Positions 33,006 through 43,238 of a stretch of DNA of 64,000 bases are shown piece by piece. Each line of letters starts with the position of its first letter. Within the stretch, counting starts at the first letter, position 1. Location: positions 1 to 64,000 of the forward strand of contig NZ_JMIH01000028.1 of the NCBI RefSeq assembly GCF_000714815.1. The letters are read 5' to 3'. The notes below the pieces were generated by a model. The model did no database searches and was not told the origin of the DNA. It saw only the letters and a list, made by a program, of their open reading frames with translations. A program made the translations under genes and the position numbers. The stretch is from Anditalea andensis (GTDB taxonomy: Bacteria > Bacteroidota > Bacteroidia > Cytophagales > Cyclobacteriaceae).

Positions 33006-33902
33006 CTATTTTATAAGTACTTCTTTAAAAACTTTTGCCTCAACCTGAATACTTGGTGATCCTAGGTTTTTATTCCACTCCCCCAAGCTGCTATTCCTCA
33101 CCAACATTTTGCCGAAAGGCATTTTTACCGGCAAAGTAACAATCCCAAATTCATTATCATTGCGATAATTTAAGAATTCGATCGACACCCAAAATTTTTC
33201 TGAAATATTCAGATTGTAATTTTCAAGTTCAATAACATATTCTCCCATGAATTTATTTTCAACCCTAAAGATTTTCTCAAAATACCTTTCTCCGGGTAAG
33301 CCGTTAAATTCTGAATTTTCATTGTAAAGATTAACCCTTAATATTAACTCATCCATCTGGTTGTTACTCAGCACAAATTTTACGGCAGTTATTGAGACCG
33401 GTTTGTTACCAGGATTTACCTCTATAGCCACTTCTCTCCCTAAATTACCAGATGCCCGGGATTTAATAGGATTAAATGCATAAGCAAAACGGGATTTCAA
33501 TGTGGAATTCCCATAAATTTTTGTGTCACCTGAAGGGTCAGCAGCCACCAAAAATTCTTCCATATCCAACGCCAACTGGCGCAATAATATCACATTCGCC
33601 TTATCTCCCTTCTCCTTGAGATCCTTTACGGATATCCTAAACTTTCCATAGCCCAATCTTGATATTTCAATTGTATCAGTATTGGAAAGCTGATATAAAT
33701 CAATCGAAAAATATCCAGTGGAGTCAGTAACTGTGCCCATAAATTTTCTCTTTACCCCAATATTTGCGTAAGCTATGGGTTCATCAGTATCTTGGTCAAA
33801 AACCACTCCTGAAATAAAGCTGCTACTTTGGGAGAAACAATCAATATTGGTGTAGAAAATTAATATGGCAGATAGCTTGAAGAATAAATTCATTTGATTC
33901 AT
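33006..33902 (-). CDS. Carboxypeptidase-regulatory-like domain envelope protein
   Basis: 298 residues with a signal peptide (LSAILIFYTNIDCFSQ). A CarboxypepD_reg-like beta-sandwich spans about 27-105: SSFISGVVFDQDTDEPIAYA, GTVTDSTGYFSIDL. A second beta-rich part follows at about 150-298. The first domain is the same type found at the N-terminus of TonB-dependent receptors, but there is no barrel. Similar proteins are common in Bacteroidota outer membranes and have no defined role. It is monocistronic. Confidence 0.75.
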   Translation of the reverse strand: MNQMNLFFKLSAILIFYTNIDCFSQSSSFISGVVFDQDTDEPIAYANIGVKRKFMGTVTDSTGYFSIDLYQLSNTDTIEISRLGYGKFRISVKDLKEKGDKANVILLRQLALDMEEFLVAADPSGDTKIYGNSTLKSRFAYAFNPIKSRASGNLGREVAIEVNPGNKPVSITAVKFVLSNNQMDELILRVNLYNENSEFNGLPGERYFEKIFRVENKFMGEYVIELENYNLNISEKFWVSIEFLNYRNDNEFGIVTLPVKMPFGKMLVRNSSLGEWNKNLGSPSIQVEAKVFKEVLIK

Positions 33903-33964
33903 TATATATGATTTATTAATCTGGAAATTTAAAGGTTAAAAGGGATTTTAAATTATATCACTCT

Positions 33965-34060
33965 CTAAAACTCAACCTGATGTAACTCCACCTCATCATC
34001 AAAATTCTTAAACACCCATAAAAATCCGTCCTTAAAAAAACACTTGTCTCCTAATGAAAA
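33965..34060 (-). pseudogene. Short gene remnant, C-terminal fragment
   Basis: About 30 codons on the minus strand read LGDKCFFKDGFLWVFKN and DDEVELHQVEF before a stop, with a stop just upstream. The composition is protein-like and resembles the last strands of a beta-propeller or DUF4221-type protein. It lies in the 490-base gap 33903-34392, where nothing else is seen. Short, so uncertain. Confidence 0.3.
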
Positions 34061-34392
34061 TCATAAATATGTATGTCAAGAATCAAAAATACACAACTAC
34101 ATTTTGGATTAAAACTTAAATTTAGTTAATCTACTTTTGGCCTTATTTTATAAAATCTAAAGTATATGCATTAAACACGATGGGGGAGCATAATCTCACT
34201 CTCTGAATAAATAGAGGATAGCCATAGGAAAAACGAAATTATGGACTATGGTATTTACTCATCACTCATTTTCTTATCGCATTTCCTATATGAATTAATG
34301 CTCTATTTACTAATCCTTAATCCACCTATCACTATTCCTTTATAATCCCAACCCTTTTTAATATATTCACGCTTTTAAAAAAATGTAAAGAC

Positions 34393-34857
34393 ATGAGCCA
34401 GCTTATCATAAACAGTTTTGAGGAATTTGAAAAATACGTAGGTCAGGAACTGGGCGTATCGGAATACCATACCATCACACAAAACCAGGTAAATCTTTTT
34501 GCTGATGCGACACTGGACCATCAGTGGATACATACAGATCCCGAGAGGGCTAAATCAGAAGGCGCTTTTGGGGGCACCATCGCCCATGGCTACCTCACGC
34601 TATCTATAGTACCTTATCTTTGGGAACAAGTGGTTAAAGTAAATAATTTGTCAATGATGGTTAATTATGGAATAGAAAACCTCCGATTTGCCCAGGCAGT
34701 AATGGTAGGGGATGAGGTTAGGCTGAATGCTTCATTAGAAAACATCACTAACCTAAGAGGGACCATAAAAACTGAAATGAAGGTAAAACTGGAAATCAAG
34801 GGGCAGAAAAAACCAGCCTTCACTGGTAATCTGGTATTCCTGTACCACTTTAAATAA
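34393..34857 (+). CDS. MaoC family dehydratase ((R)-specific enoyl-CoA hydratase type)
   Basis: 154 residues, one hot-dog domain. FADATLDHQWIHTDPERAK near residues 37-55 holds the catalytic Asp and His of the hydratase-2 motif. GTIAHGYLTLS near 63-73 and FAQAVMVGDEVRL complete the fold. It should hydrate trans-2-enoyl-CoA thioesters or act on a related substrate; chain length is unknown. It is monocistronic, followed by a possible terminator (ACCTGTGG...CACAGGTTTTTTT near 34866-34893). Confidence 0.88.
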   Translation: MSQLIINSFEEFEKYVGQELGVSEYHTITQNQVNLFADATLDHQWIHTDPERAKSEGAFGGTIAHGYLTLSIVPYLWEQVVKVNNLSMMVNYGIENLRFAQAVMVGDEVRLNASLENITNLRGTIKTEMKVKLEIKGQKKPAFTGNLVFLYHFK

Positions 34858-34970
34858 TAACTTCTACCTGTGGATATTCACAGGTTTTTTTATGTCAATT
34901 TATTTTTGCCATCATAATAATTTTTTTAAACTAATTGTTTAAATTTATAAAGCACTAACTTTTGACTTTA

Positions 34971-36152
34971 ATGAATATTTCGAAGCAGTCCTCATTCCTA
35001 TTAATGCTGATAGCATATCTGAACTTTAGCTGTTCTAATTTTCAAAACGAAAAAGAATTTCATGCTTCACTGAGATTTGAAAAAGTAGACAGTGTAAGGA
35101 TAAATTATTTAGGACAGCTTAACCTCATGGATATAAACCCTGATCATAAAAGGGTTTTGTTATTTAATCAGATGGAGGGAACATTTGTAATCACTGATTT
35201 CGAAGGACAAACCCTTTCCTCCTTCACAAAAATAGCAGACGCACCTGATTCCTATGGAAGCTTCCCCCTGGCAGCAGCTAAATTTTCAGAAGACGGACAG
35301 AAAATCAATTTGGTATCCAATACCGGTTTATTTGAATATGATTTAGAAGGTAATCTTTCAAACAGTAAAAAATTCGCGGGAGAAAAGTCAACATCTTTTT
35401 CAGGGAGGTCTACAGCTGATTCTGAGTTTTATGATCTGGGGGACAAAACATTAATCAAAGCGGTGGAGACTTGGGGAGAATACAAAAGAAATACCCCTGA
35501 ATTCTATGACCATTTTCTTTTATTGGCAATGATCGATAATAATACCGGCGAAATTAACCGTTTTATGGGACTGGAAGATGATAGCATTTACAAAAACGGC
35601 AAGGGACATGATATTGCAGATATGATGCCTATGGTAGATGTGAAGGAGGATAAAATTTATATAGTGGTAGGTAAAGATACCTATCTCAATGTGTATGACC
35701 TCAACCCTCCCTATGCGCTATTACAAAGAACTCATTTGCCTCTGACTGACTTTAAGCAGAACCAGGGAGAAGATTTTGCCAAGGTGGATCCTAATATGAT
35801 CCGGCCGGATATGAGTGCAGGAAGAATTTCCAATGTTAAAGTATTGGATGATTATGTAATCATTAGCTATTTCCAGGGCTATAATGATCAGGATAAGGAA
35901 GAGTTTGATCTTATATCGAACTCACAGGAATTTACTGCTTTCAGTTTACGAATGAAGGATAAGTATCCCAAATATCTGCTCCTACTCGATAAGGAAGGAA
36001 ACAAGATAAAGGAGACTACTGTGCCCGATGGTTTTAATCCTACACAATTTATGGTAAGAGATGACCACCTGTGGTTCATGTCAAACTTAAACGAAGAGAT
36101 CGAAGAAGATTTTTGGACAGTATATAAAGTGGCTTTAAAAGCAGGTCAATAG
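34971..36152 (+). CDS. Secreted lipoprotein, DUF4221 or propeller-like
   Basis: 393 residues from ATG 34971; a TTG three codons earlier is less likely. The signal peptide ends in a lipobox (SFLLMLIAYLNFSC), so the mature protein starts at Cys and should be anchored in a membrane. The rest is beta-rich with repeated strands such as FVITDFEGQTLSSF, KYLLLLDKEGNKIKE and HLWFMSNLNEE, like six-bladed propellers of the DUF4221 type in Bacteroidota. Function unknown. Confidence 0.7.
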   Translation: MNISKQSSFLLMLIAYLNFSCSNFQNEKEFHASLRFEKVDSVRINYLGQLNLMDINPDHKRVLLFNQMEGTFVITDFEGQTLSSFTKIADAPDSYGSFPLAAAKFSEDGQKINLVSNTGLFEYDLEGNLSNSKKFAGEKSTSFSGRSTADSEFYDLGDKTLIKAVETWGEYKRNTPEFYDHFLLLAMIDNNTGEINRFMGLEDDSIYKNGKGHDIADMMPMVDVKEDKIYIVVGKDTYLNVYDLNPPYALLQRTHLPLTDFKQNQGEDFAKVDPNMIRPDMSAGRISNVKVLDDYVIISYFQGYNDQDKEEFDLISNSQEFTAFSLRMKDKYPKYLLLLDKEGNKIKETTVPDGFNPTQFMVRDDHLWFMSNLNEEIEEDFWTVYKVALKAGQ

Positions 36153-36434
36153 AAAAAACTTCATTTATAGTAAAATGTTAAACTTTACATTAGGATAAAT
36201 AAAATTACTCTTGTTTTTGTATCTGGATTAATCAGGTATAGCTATCAATCCTACCAAATTTTTTACGTACAATCAACTAAAAAGGCCCCAGAAGGAGCCA
36301 TTTTTAAAATTATATGATATTACATTTCTTTATAAAATTATTTTCCACACAAAGATATAATCTCCACAGATTGCTTGAACAGCATTTGGATAGGGACAGG
36401 TTCAAGATGAAAGATATGGATATTTATTCCTAAA

Positions 36435-38867
36435 CTAATCTCCCAGACGGTCTCTTTCTTCTTTACTTCCATTTCTGTTAGACACCCTAAAGCTCTCTCC
36501 CTGGGCAAATTTATATCTCAAAGTAAGTCTTACGCCTTGATTACTTCTGTACTGTCTGAACTGGGTATCCATCTGATCAAATTGTATATCCGCATTGATT
36601 ATCTGGGTACGGAATAAGTCGGTTCCATTTAAGGTAATGCTCAGTTTGTCTTTCATAACGGATTTGGAAACACCTGCATCCACCCATCCAAAAGAAGCTA
36701 AGCGGGCCTGTCCATATAGCTGCGGACCTAAATACATCCCCACTACTTCCAGCTTAAATCCGGCTGGCAATACAATATTGTGCTGGGTTCTGGCCAAAAA
36801 GGAAGTTTGAGAAACATCCAGTAAAGCATCTCCGATCATTGATTTCCAGGCCTGATGGCTGACCTGTAACATATTGCTGGTGTTCCACCAGGGAGCCAGG
36901 TCTACCGGTATGATACCTCTGAAATTAAAATTTCTAGCTTTATCAAAATTTGCCGTATATGTGGTGGTAGTTCTAGTTGCCTCATCCTGTGTAAAAATTT
37001 GCTGAAATACGTCTTCGGTTTCTGAGTAACTCACGGATACCTGATAGGCATTTTTGATCACATGGTTCATTTCAAAATTATTTGAAAATTGAGGTCTCAG
37101 TGCTGGGTTACCCTCTTCTGTGGTCAGAGGATCTATATAGAACACAAACGGGTTGAGCAGTCTATAATTAGGCCTGGTAATTCTCCTGTTCAAATTATAG
37201 TTAATGGAATAATTATCACTTAATTTATGTTGCAGAAACATACTGGGAAAAAGGCTAAAATATCGCTGTGTATTAATCTGTCCCATCGTAAGAGAATTAC
37301 CTTGGATGTCAGAATATTCACCTCTTAATCCAGCCTGAAAGCTTAAATTTGGAAATATAGAACCTTTATAAGTAGTATAGGCCGCTAACACATTTTCATG
37401 ATATACAAATGCATTGCTGTTGGGATCTGGCATAAATGGTTCTTCTTCTACGCTCCTGCTCAAATTTAGGTCATTATCAGAACGAACCCAGCTTCCTTTT
37501 AATCCTGACTCTAGGACTTTACCTTTGCCAAATGGTTTGATAAAATCTACTTTCGCAGTGAATATATGGTATTCCATGTCATTAATGGTCATAATCCTAT
37601 CTCTGCTTAGATTTTCTCTTTCACCCATGTAATATTCATTGGACAGGATACCCTCACTATCAGAATACATTTTGGTATAATCTATATCAGAAGTAATTTT
37701 GGTACCTAAGGTGTCCAGCTGTCCTACATAGTGAAGGTTTGCAAAAACCCGCTGGGTACCTGATCTATTGTCATTTTCAGATAGAATGTAATTTCTAGCG
37801 GTCAGTCCAGGGTTTGTAATAACAGTTCGGCTATCACTGATATCGGTACCCCTATTATCTGACAATTGTAAATTCATACCCAAACTGTGATTTTTATTCA
37901 CTTCATAGTCTGCCCCTCCTGTAAAAAACTTATTATTTCTCTTCATGATCATATCATTAGCCTGATCAAAGCTGGATACACCTTCCTCCAGCTGAAAATT
38001 CCTATTGATGTTCAGTTCATTCAATATATTGTATTCACTATAATTAAAGCTGGCATTGGTAGTCCATCGGCCTTTTTTCACATTCACAGTAGCACCTCCG
38101 AAGGGAGCATAGTAGCCATTATATTGATTTCCTGCCTGAAAATTACCAAATACACCATCCATATTGTTTTTCTTTAATTTTATATTGATGACACCAGCAG
38201 CTCCTTCAGCATCAAACCTTGCAGAGGGATTATTGATAACTTCTATGCTTTTGATATTCTCAGCTGGCATGGCTCTTAAAAAGTTGGCCAGATCCTGCGC
38301 ACTCATATAGGTCTGTCTGTCATTGATCATCACCGTTACCCCTGAGCGCCCATTTAAATTTATATTACCGTCCTGATCTACAAAAACGCCAGGTGAGCGC
38401 CCGATAACATCAAGGGCCGTATTCCCCTCTGCCATGACGGTTCCTTCTATATTGATAGTGGTTTTGTCGGCTTCAATGGTTACCTCCGGTCTGGCAGCTC
38501 TCACTTCCACCTCGCCTAAAGAAGCCATCTCCTCCTGCACCTGAATAGTGCCAAAATCCTTTACGGCACCGGGCTGAAGGTCAAAGGCTTCGGATACATA
38601 AGTCTCAAATCCAATGGTAGAAATTTTAATTTTAAAAGTCCCCGATTGGGAAGTGCTGATAGAAAATTTACCGTTTTCATCAGAAACGCTCCCTGTGATA
38701 AGTTTTCCGGAAGATGCTTCTATTAATGCTACATTGGCAAAGGGAAGCACTTCATCCCTGGAGTCTTTTACCTGTCCAGTTATCTGACCGGTTTCTTTAG
38801 CTACTACATGGCTGGCACCCAATAGAAAGATAAAAACGATCGCAAAAATCTGATAAGAAAATTTCAT
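36435..38867 (-). CDS. Outer-membrane TonB-dependent-receptor-like protein
   Basis: 810 residues from ATG 38867, which exposes a signal peptide (MKFSYQIFAIVFIFLLGASH). An N-terminal CarboxypepD_reg domain spans about 27-110 (GQITGQVKDSRDEVLPFANV, VSDENGKFSI). The plug domain spans about 115-225 and includes SIEVINNPSARFDAEGAAGV. The 22-strand barrel ends in LTLRYKFAQGESFRV. The barrel resembles the outer-membrane beta-barrel family 3 group rather than SusC. I see no clear TonB box. Ligand unknown. No SusD partner nearby. Confidence 0.86.
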   Translation of the reverse strand: MKFSYQIFAIVFIFLLGASHVVAKETGQITGQVKDSRDEVLPFANVALIEASSGKLITGSVSDENGKFSISTSQSGTFKIKISTIGFETYVSEAFDLQPGAVKDFGTIQVQEEMASLGEVEVRAARPEVTIEADKTTINIEGTVMAEGNTALDVIGRSPGVFVDQDGNINLNGRSGVTVMINDRQTYMSAQDLANFLRAMPAENIKSIEVINNPSARFDAEGAAGVINIKLKKNNMDGVFGNFQAGNQYNGYYAPFGGATVNVKKGRWTTNASFNYSEYNILNELNINRNFQLEEGVSSFDQANDMIMKRNNKFFTGGADYEVNKNHSLGMNLQLSDNRGTDISDSRTVITNPGLTARNYILSENDNRSGTQRVFANLHYVGQLDTLGTKITSDIDYTKMYSDSEGILSNEYYMGERENLSRDRIMTINDMEYHIFTAKVDFIKPFGKGKVLESGLKGSWVRSDNDLNLSRSVEEEPFMPDPNSNAFVYHENVLAAYTTYKGSIFPNLSFQAGLRGEYSDIQGNSLTMGQINTQRYFSLFPSMFLQHKLSDNYSINYNLNRRITRPNYRLLNPFVFYIDPLTTEEGNPALRPQFSNNFEMNHVIKNAYQVSVSYSETEDVFQQIFTQDEATRTTTTYTANFDKARNFNFRGIIPVDLAPWWNTSNMLQVSHQAWKSMIGDALLDVSQTSFLARTQHNIVLPAGFKLEVVGMYLGPQLYGQARLASFGWVDAGVSKSVMKDKLSITLNGTDLFRTQIINADIQFDQMDTQFRQYRSNQGVRLTLRYKFAQGESFRVSNRNGSKEERDRLGD

Positions 38868-39236
38868 AGAGTTGGTATTATAATAGATGATACCAACCCT
38901 ATTGAAAAAGCGGTGCCAATACAAAAATTTACATATAAAAACCTGATTTATAATAATTTACGAAATAAAACAGAATATTGTATGTACTGATAATGAACAC
39001 TTTTATTGTTCGCTGGACGTACAGTTTTTTATAGAAACAGTTAAATAGCTAAAAAGGCGCCAAGGAACTTAAGAGGAACAATCATGGTGCATACTGAAGA
39101 TTTATAAGATTTAAGCTCACAGTAAAAAGGCTGTTTCTCATAAAATCTTTGTTTCATTTGAATCTTTGCAGGAAAAATTCTTAGCGCCTTTTGCATTTCA
39201 CCTTATCGGACTTTGTATGAAAAAAATTCAATGAAC
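38868..39236. other. Intergenic stretch with a degenerate interspersed repeat
   Basis: No gene. AAAAGGCGC near 39052 and GCGCCTTTT near 39184 form a wide inverted repeat, and TTCTTAGCG recalls the element after the AAA gene. The promoter of the TonB-receptor-like gene should lie at the left end but I found no exact consensus. Confidence 0.35.
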
Positions 39237-39270
39237 AAAAAAACTCCGATCCGGAAAATCCCGATCGGAG
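39237..39270 (-). terminator. Terminator of the superoxide dismutase gene
   Basis: On the minus strand CTCCGATC pairs with GATCGGAG and is followed by T7. It lies 22 bases past the sod stop codon. Confidence 0.88.
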
Positions 39271-39291
39271 CATTTATTACTGAGCCAACTA

Positions 39292-39897
39292 TTAGGCTTC
39301 GTTAAATCTTCTGTTGACTTCATTCCAGTCTACTACATTCCAAAATGCAGAAATGTAATCTGGTCTTTTATTTTGGTAATTCAAATAATAAGCGTGTTCC
39401 CATACATCAAGTCCTAAAATAGGGGTACCCTGGTCATCGGCAACATCCATCAGCGGATTATCCTGGTTAGGGGTAGAAGTTACTGCTACTCCACCAGATC
39501 CGTCTTTGATAAGCCAAGCCCATCCAGAACCAAATCTTGTAGCAGCTGCTTTTTCAAATTCTTCTTTAAAGGCTGCAAAAGAACCAAATTTATCATTGAT
39601 AGCATCAGCAAGCTCACCTGATGGTTCTCCTCCGCCTTGTGGAGACATGATTTTCCAAAAAAGAGAATGGTTATAGTGTCCACCTCCATTATTTCGGACA
39701 GCAGTAGGTGCTGAAGAGATATTGCTCATCAATTCTTCCAAGCTTTTTCCTTCAAGGTCGGAGCCTTGGATAGCTTCATTAAGTTTGGTAACATAAGCAT
39801 TGTGGTGTTTACCATGGTGGATTTCCATGGTTTTCGCATCGATATGCGGTTCCAATGCACTAGTGTCATAGGGTAGGTTAGGGAGTTCAAAAGCCAT
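39292..39897 (-). CDS. sodA: Fe/Mn superoxide dismutase
   Basis: 201 residues, cytoplasmic. Metal ligands lie in [30 protein letters not shown] and [20 protein letters not shown]. The DxWEHAYYL signature is complete. It converts superoxide to oxygen and peroxide. The [11 protein letters not shown] and TPNQDNPLM segments favour the Mn-type, but metal choice cannot be fixed by eye. Monocistronic with a strong terminator. Confidence 0.94.
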   Translation of the reverse strand: MAFELPNLPYDTSALEPHIDAKTMEIHHGKHHNAYVTKLNEAIQGSDLEGKSLEELMSNISSAPTAVRNNGGGHYNHSLFWKIMSPQGGGEPSGELADAINDKFGSFAAFKEEFEKAAATRFGSGWAWLIKDGSGGVAVTSTPNQDNPLMDVADDQGTPILGLDVWEHAYYLNYQNKRPDYISAFWNVVDWNEVNRRFNEA

Positions 39898-39999
39898 TTT
39901 TTGTTAAAATTTAAAGGTTAAACATTAAAATCTCCTATTTTAAAAGGTATATAGGGTAAACCAAACTATTTGATAAATGGTTCTTTAAAATTTTTCATT

Positions 40000-40446
40000 C
40001 TACTTATTTCTTAAAATTTTAAAAAACTCCTGTAATAAATGGTTGGACTCCTGAGCCATCATACCTGAAAAAACCTTTGTTTTGGGATGCAACACTGGGG
40101 CCTGTAAGGTAGAAAAACCGCGATGTAGATCCTCTGCTGCAAAATGCAGTTCTCCTAGTTGAGCCCAGAAAGTAGCCCCTGCACACATTATACATGGCTC
40201 GAGAGTAACATAGAGTTTACATTCTTTGAGGTATTTTGATCCCAAATAATTGGAGGCCGCAGTTATGGCTAAAATCTCTGCATGAGCTGTCACATCTGTA
40301 AGTTTTTCGGTCTGATTATAAGCCCGGGATATTATAGTATTCCTACAGACCACTATGGCACCTACAGGAATTTCTCCATCATCAAACGCTGTTCTGGCCT
40401 GCTTCATAGCCTCATTCATGAAATATTCGTGTGAGTACAACTCCAT
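40000..40446 (-). CDS. tadA: tRNA-specific adenosine deaminase
   Basis: 148 residues. Zinc-binding HAE at 55-57 (TAHAEILAI) and PCIMC with Cys85 and Cys88 (TLEPCIMCAG) form the deaminase site, with Glu57 as proton shuttle. The length and the N-terminal FMNEAMKQARTAFDDGEIP match TadA. It makes inosine at position 34 of tRNA-Arg(ACG). Generic nucleoside deaminases of the family are the alternative. Confidence 0.9.
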   Translation of the reverse strand: MELYSHEYFMNEAMKQARTAFDDGEIPVGAIVVCRNTIISRAYNQTEKLTDVTAHAEILAITAASNYLGSKYLKECKLYVTLEPCIMCAGATFWAQLGELHFAAEDLHRGFSTLQAPVLHPKTKVFSGMMAQESNHLLQEFFKILRNK

Positions 40447-40622
40447 AAAATGAAGTTAACCGATTTTCTTTTAAGACCAAAACACAACGTGCATATGCTG
40501 GGTATAAAAAAAGTGACTTGTGGATGAAAAATAAAATAGAACTACAAACGGTCAGAAAATCATTACCAATGGTTTAACTTTTTTATTCATTTGATGGTTA
40601 TTCCGAAACATTAGCCAACTAT

Positions 40623-41642
40623 ATGACCATACCCGAAAATTTAATTTATACAGACCAGGAAGCACCTGGGATACTTAGAAAAAGAGCCGGCACCGGATTT
40701 TATTATGTAACTACCCAGGGTACGAAAATAACCGCTAAAACCACTTTAAAAAGAATCGAACAACTCGTCATCCCACCCCAGTGGAAAAAGGTATGGATCA
40801 CCAAAACACCCAAAGCCCATATACAGGCGGTAGGGTATGATCAGAAAGGCAGGAAACAATACCTTTATCATCCCAAATGGATCTTACACCGCCAAAACTC
40901 CAAATACGAGAGGCTCCGGCACTTCGGAGAAGCATTACCTTCTATTCGCAAAAGAATAGCGAAGGACATCAAAAGAGAGGGCTGGCCAAAAGAAAAAGTT
41001 TTGGCTATTATGGTAATGATTCTAGATGAGGCTTTTATCAGGGTAGGAAACCTTTCCTATGCTAAAGAAAATGGCACTTATGGGCTGAGTACGCTTAGAA
41101 GAAAACATGTCAATTTTCAGGATGGGATCGTCAGTTTTGAATTCAAAGCAAAGAGCGGAATATATCAGAAGGTGACACTCGAAGATGAAACGCTGGTCAA
41201 CCTGGTCAAAGACTGCCATGATCTACCTGGATACGAATTGTTCAGGTACTATGATGATGCTACTAAGTGTTATTGTAACCTGATGAGCGATCATGTAAAT
41301 GAATACCTTCGGGATATCACAGGAGAAGATTTTTCTGCCAAAAACTTCCGGACCTGGGCCGGATCCGTCCTCACGTTGAAGCTGAAAAAAGAGGCCGAAC
41401 AAGAAATAGAGGAAAACCCCCGAAAGAAACTGGACACCACTTTGGTGAATCTAGTAGCTCAAAAGCTTAATAACACCGTCAGTGTATGCAGACAATACTA
41501 CATTCATCCACAAATACTGGAAAAAGCCTTCTCACTGGATCTTGATGTGGAAATGAAATATGCAAAAACTAAATATAAAAAATACAGAAATAAACTTCAG
41601 CCTGAAGAAATCCTTACACTGCATCTGCTGGATGAAAAATAA
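40623..41642 (+). CDS. DNA topoisomerase IB (poxvirus-like)
   Basis: 339 residues, normal for bacterial TopIB. Active-site elements are Arg140 in FIRVGNLSYAKENGTYGL, FEFKAKSG holding the catalytic lysine region, FRTWAGSVL with Arg243, and VCRQYYIHPQIL with the nucleophile Tyr293. It relaxes supercoils through a 3'-phosphotyrosine. It stands alone and is divergent from tadA. Confidence 0.92.
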   Translation: MTIPENLIYTDQEAPGILRKRAGTGFYYVTTQGTKITAKTTLKRIEQLVIPPQWKKVWITKTPKAHIQAVGYDQKGRKQYLYHPKWILHRQNSKYERLRHFGEALPSIRKRIAKDIKREGWPKEKVLAIMVMILDEAFIRVGNLSYAKENGTYGLSTLRRKHVNFQDGIVSFEFKAKSGIYQKVTLEDETLVNLVKDCHDLPGYELFRYYDDATKCYCNLMSDHVNEYLRDITGEDFSAKNFRTWAGSVLTLKLKKEAEQEIEENPRKKLDTTLVNLVAQKLNNTVSVCRQYYIHPQILEKAFSLDLDVEMKYAKTKYKKYRNKLQPEEILTLHLLDEK

Positions 41643-41742
41643 GCCCTCTTTCATACTGTATCTCGAGTGACTGTCGATAATAAGAACGAATTTTATTATA
41701 CATAATGATTAAGCTTACAGTTATAAAAACGGGAAAAATATA

Positions 41743-41768
41743 AAGGCTGGACCATTATGCCCAGCCTT
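41743..41768 (-). terminator. Terminator of the PiT-like gene
   Basis: AAGGCTGG pairs with CCAGCCTT around a ten-base loop, ten bases past the stop. The following minus-strand sequence is T-rich (TATATTTTT). Confidence 0.65.
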
Positions 41769-41777
41769 CTAATATGC

Positions 41778-42914
41778 TTAGCGGCCACTGATCAGGTCAA
41801 ATATCTCTTTCCTTACCCCTTCATTGATAATAAGGGCGAGGATCAATGACACCAACAATCCGATAAAAGCTTTATAAACATCATTCCGTGCCAGTCTCCA
41901 GGCTCTAACCAGTCGGGCTTTTCTCTTCTTTAATTTTTTTGATTTTGCCAAAGCAATAGAAAGCTCTCTACCTCCCAACAGACCTATAAATACCCATGTG
42001 GTACTCATAGGCATATTGCTGTACATTTTGAAATAAAACAAAATTATCGCATAAACAAAATCTACTATCGTAGCAGCTCTTACATCGGTTACTTTCGTTT
42101 TTTCTGTGACTATTTTTTGAATTCTGTCACCTTTCATGTAGAAAAGGAAACCTAATCCAAAAAATACCACCCCTGCATAGACTATAAATTCCCATACATC
42201 GAGCCGACGAGGTAAAAATACCGCAATATTGGCAGCATCCTGCATGATCCATACAGCCCACAATGTACCAGAAGTAAACCATTGCAGTACATACCAGTAA
42301 GGTTTAGGCTTGCCTTTCAAATAATTGGAAACAAACTTTTCAAGCACATACCACACTACTATGGCTATTACAAATGCTAGAATATAACCTATGAAACTTT
42401 TCTGGACCACTCCTGCAATAGTCCCAGCCTTATAGGTAAAGACATTAAGCAATAAAAATGTAGTCGAAACCGGCATCCTCAATCGGGTCATTACCAATAG
42501 TACTATCGGTGCAGCCAACTGCAGAAATACAAAGCTGGTAGGTGCCTGGTCTAAACCTGGTACCTGAAGCCTTTCATAACTGACGTCCCCATTGTTAAAA
42601 TACCAGCTAAACCAAACTGTGCCCACGAAAATCAACCCCATGAATAACCACAGGTAATACCACTTTCGGGTTTGGTTGGACGCTATAAAAGTCCCTATGG
42701 TCTGTATACTGTCATTTGCTATGGCAGAATAAGCAGCCAGAAAAAACCCAAACCACATAGCTGCATAGGTATAAGGAGTAATGATTCCTGCTATGGATAC
42801 CAATACGCATATCACTACCAAGAAGGATTTTTCTTTTTTAGAGAAATCAAAAAGTGAATAGGCAGCTTTGGATAAAGCATCCTGGTTAATATTTTGATCT
42901 TTTAATTTTGCCAT
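41778..42914 (-). CDS. PiT-like membrane transporter
   Basis: 378 residues, about ten membrane helices. ANDSIQTIGTFIASNQTRKW in the first half and MPMSTTWVFIGLLGGRELSI in the second resemble the inverted repeats of PiT phosphate permeases (GANDxANxxGT and PxSTTH types). The match is weaker than for classical PiT. A charged segment KSKKLKKRKARLVRAWRLAR precedes the last helix. It is divergent from an Na/Pi cotransporter-like gene 324 bases away, which supports a phosphate link. Confidence 0.65.
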   Translation of the reverse strand: MAKLKDQNINQDALSKAAYSLFDFSKKEKSFLVVICVLVSIAGIITPYTYAAMWFGFFLAAYSAIANDSIQTIGTFIASNQTRKWYYLWLFMGLIFVGTVWFSWYFNNGDVSYERLQVPGLDQAPTSFVFLQLAAPIVLLVMTRLRMPVSTTFLLLNVFTYKAGTIAGVVQKSFIGYILAFVIAIVVWYVLEKFVSNYLKGKPKPYWYVLQWFTSGTLWAVWIMQDAANIAVFLPRRLDVWEFIVYAGVVFFGLGFLFYMKGDRIQKIVTEKTKVTDVRAATIVDFVYAIILFYFKMYSNMPMSTTWVFIGLLGGRELSIALAKSKKLKKRKARLVRAWRLARNDVYKAFIGLLVSLILALIINEGVRKEIFDLISGR

Positions 42915-43238
42915 AAATGTTTTTTCGGCTGAAATAATTTTCCGCGCAAAGTTAAAGAAGTTTCATCGGCATATATATTAATAAATTGTTAACTCATCGC
43001 TAACATTTAGTAACAATCACCTGAACCAGTATTTGGAATCCAAAGGTAGGGATTGAATTATATTTATCAAACTCTGGAATAAATTGAAATAAGAGGTCTT
43101 CTTCCATTAAAATACACTTTTTCAGACTACTGCCATTGTTAACAAAAGCTTCATATTGAATCCGTATTTATATACCAATTGTGACGTTACTTTGTAAGAT
43201 TATATATCATTCCAGCCAAACCCTGCCAGCAATTTTAA
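42915..43238. other. Divergent promoter region of two phosphate-transporter-like genes
   Basis: No gene. TTACTTTG at about 43189 differs from the -7 consensus by one base and may serve the plus-strand gene. No recognised PhoB-type box. Confidence 0.35.
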
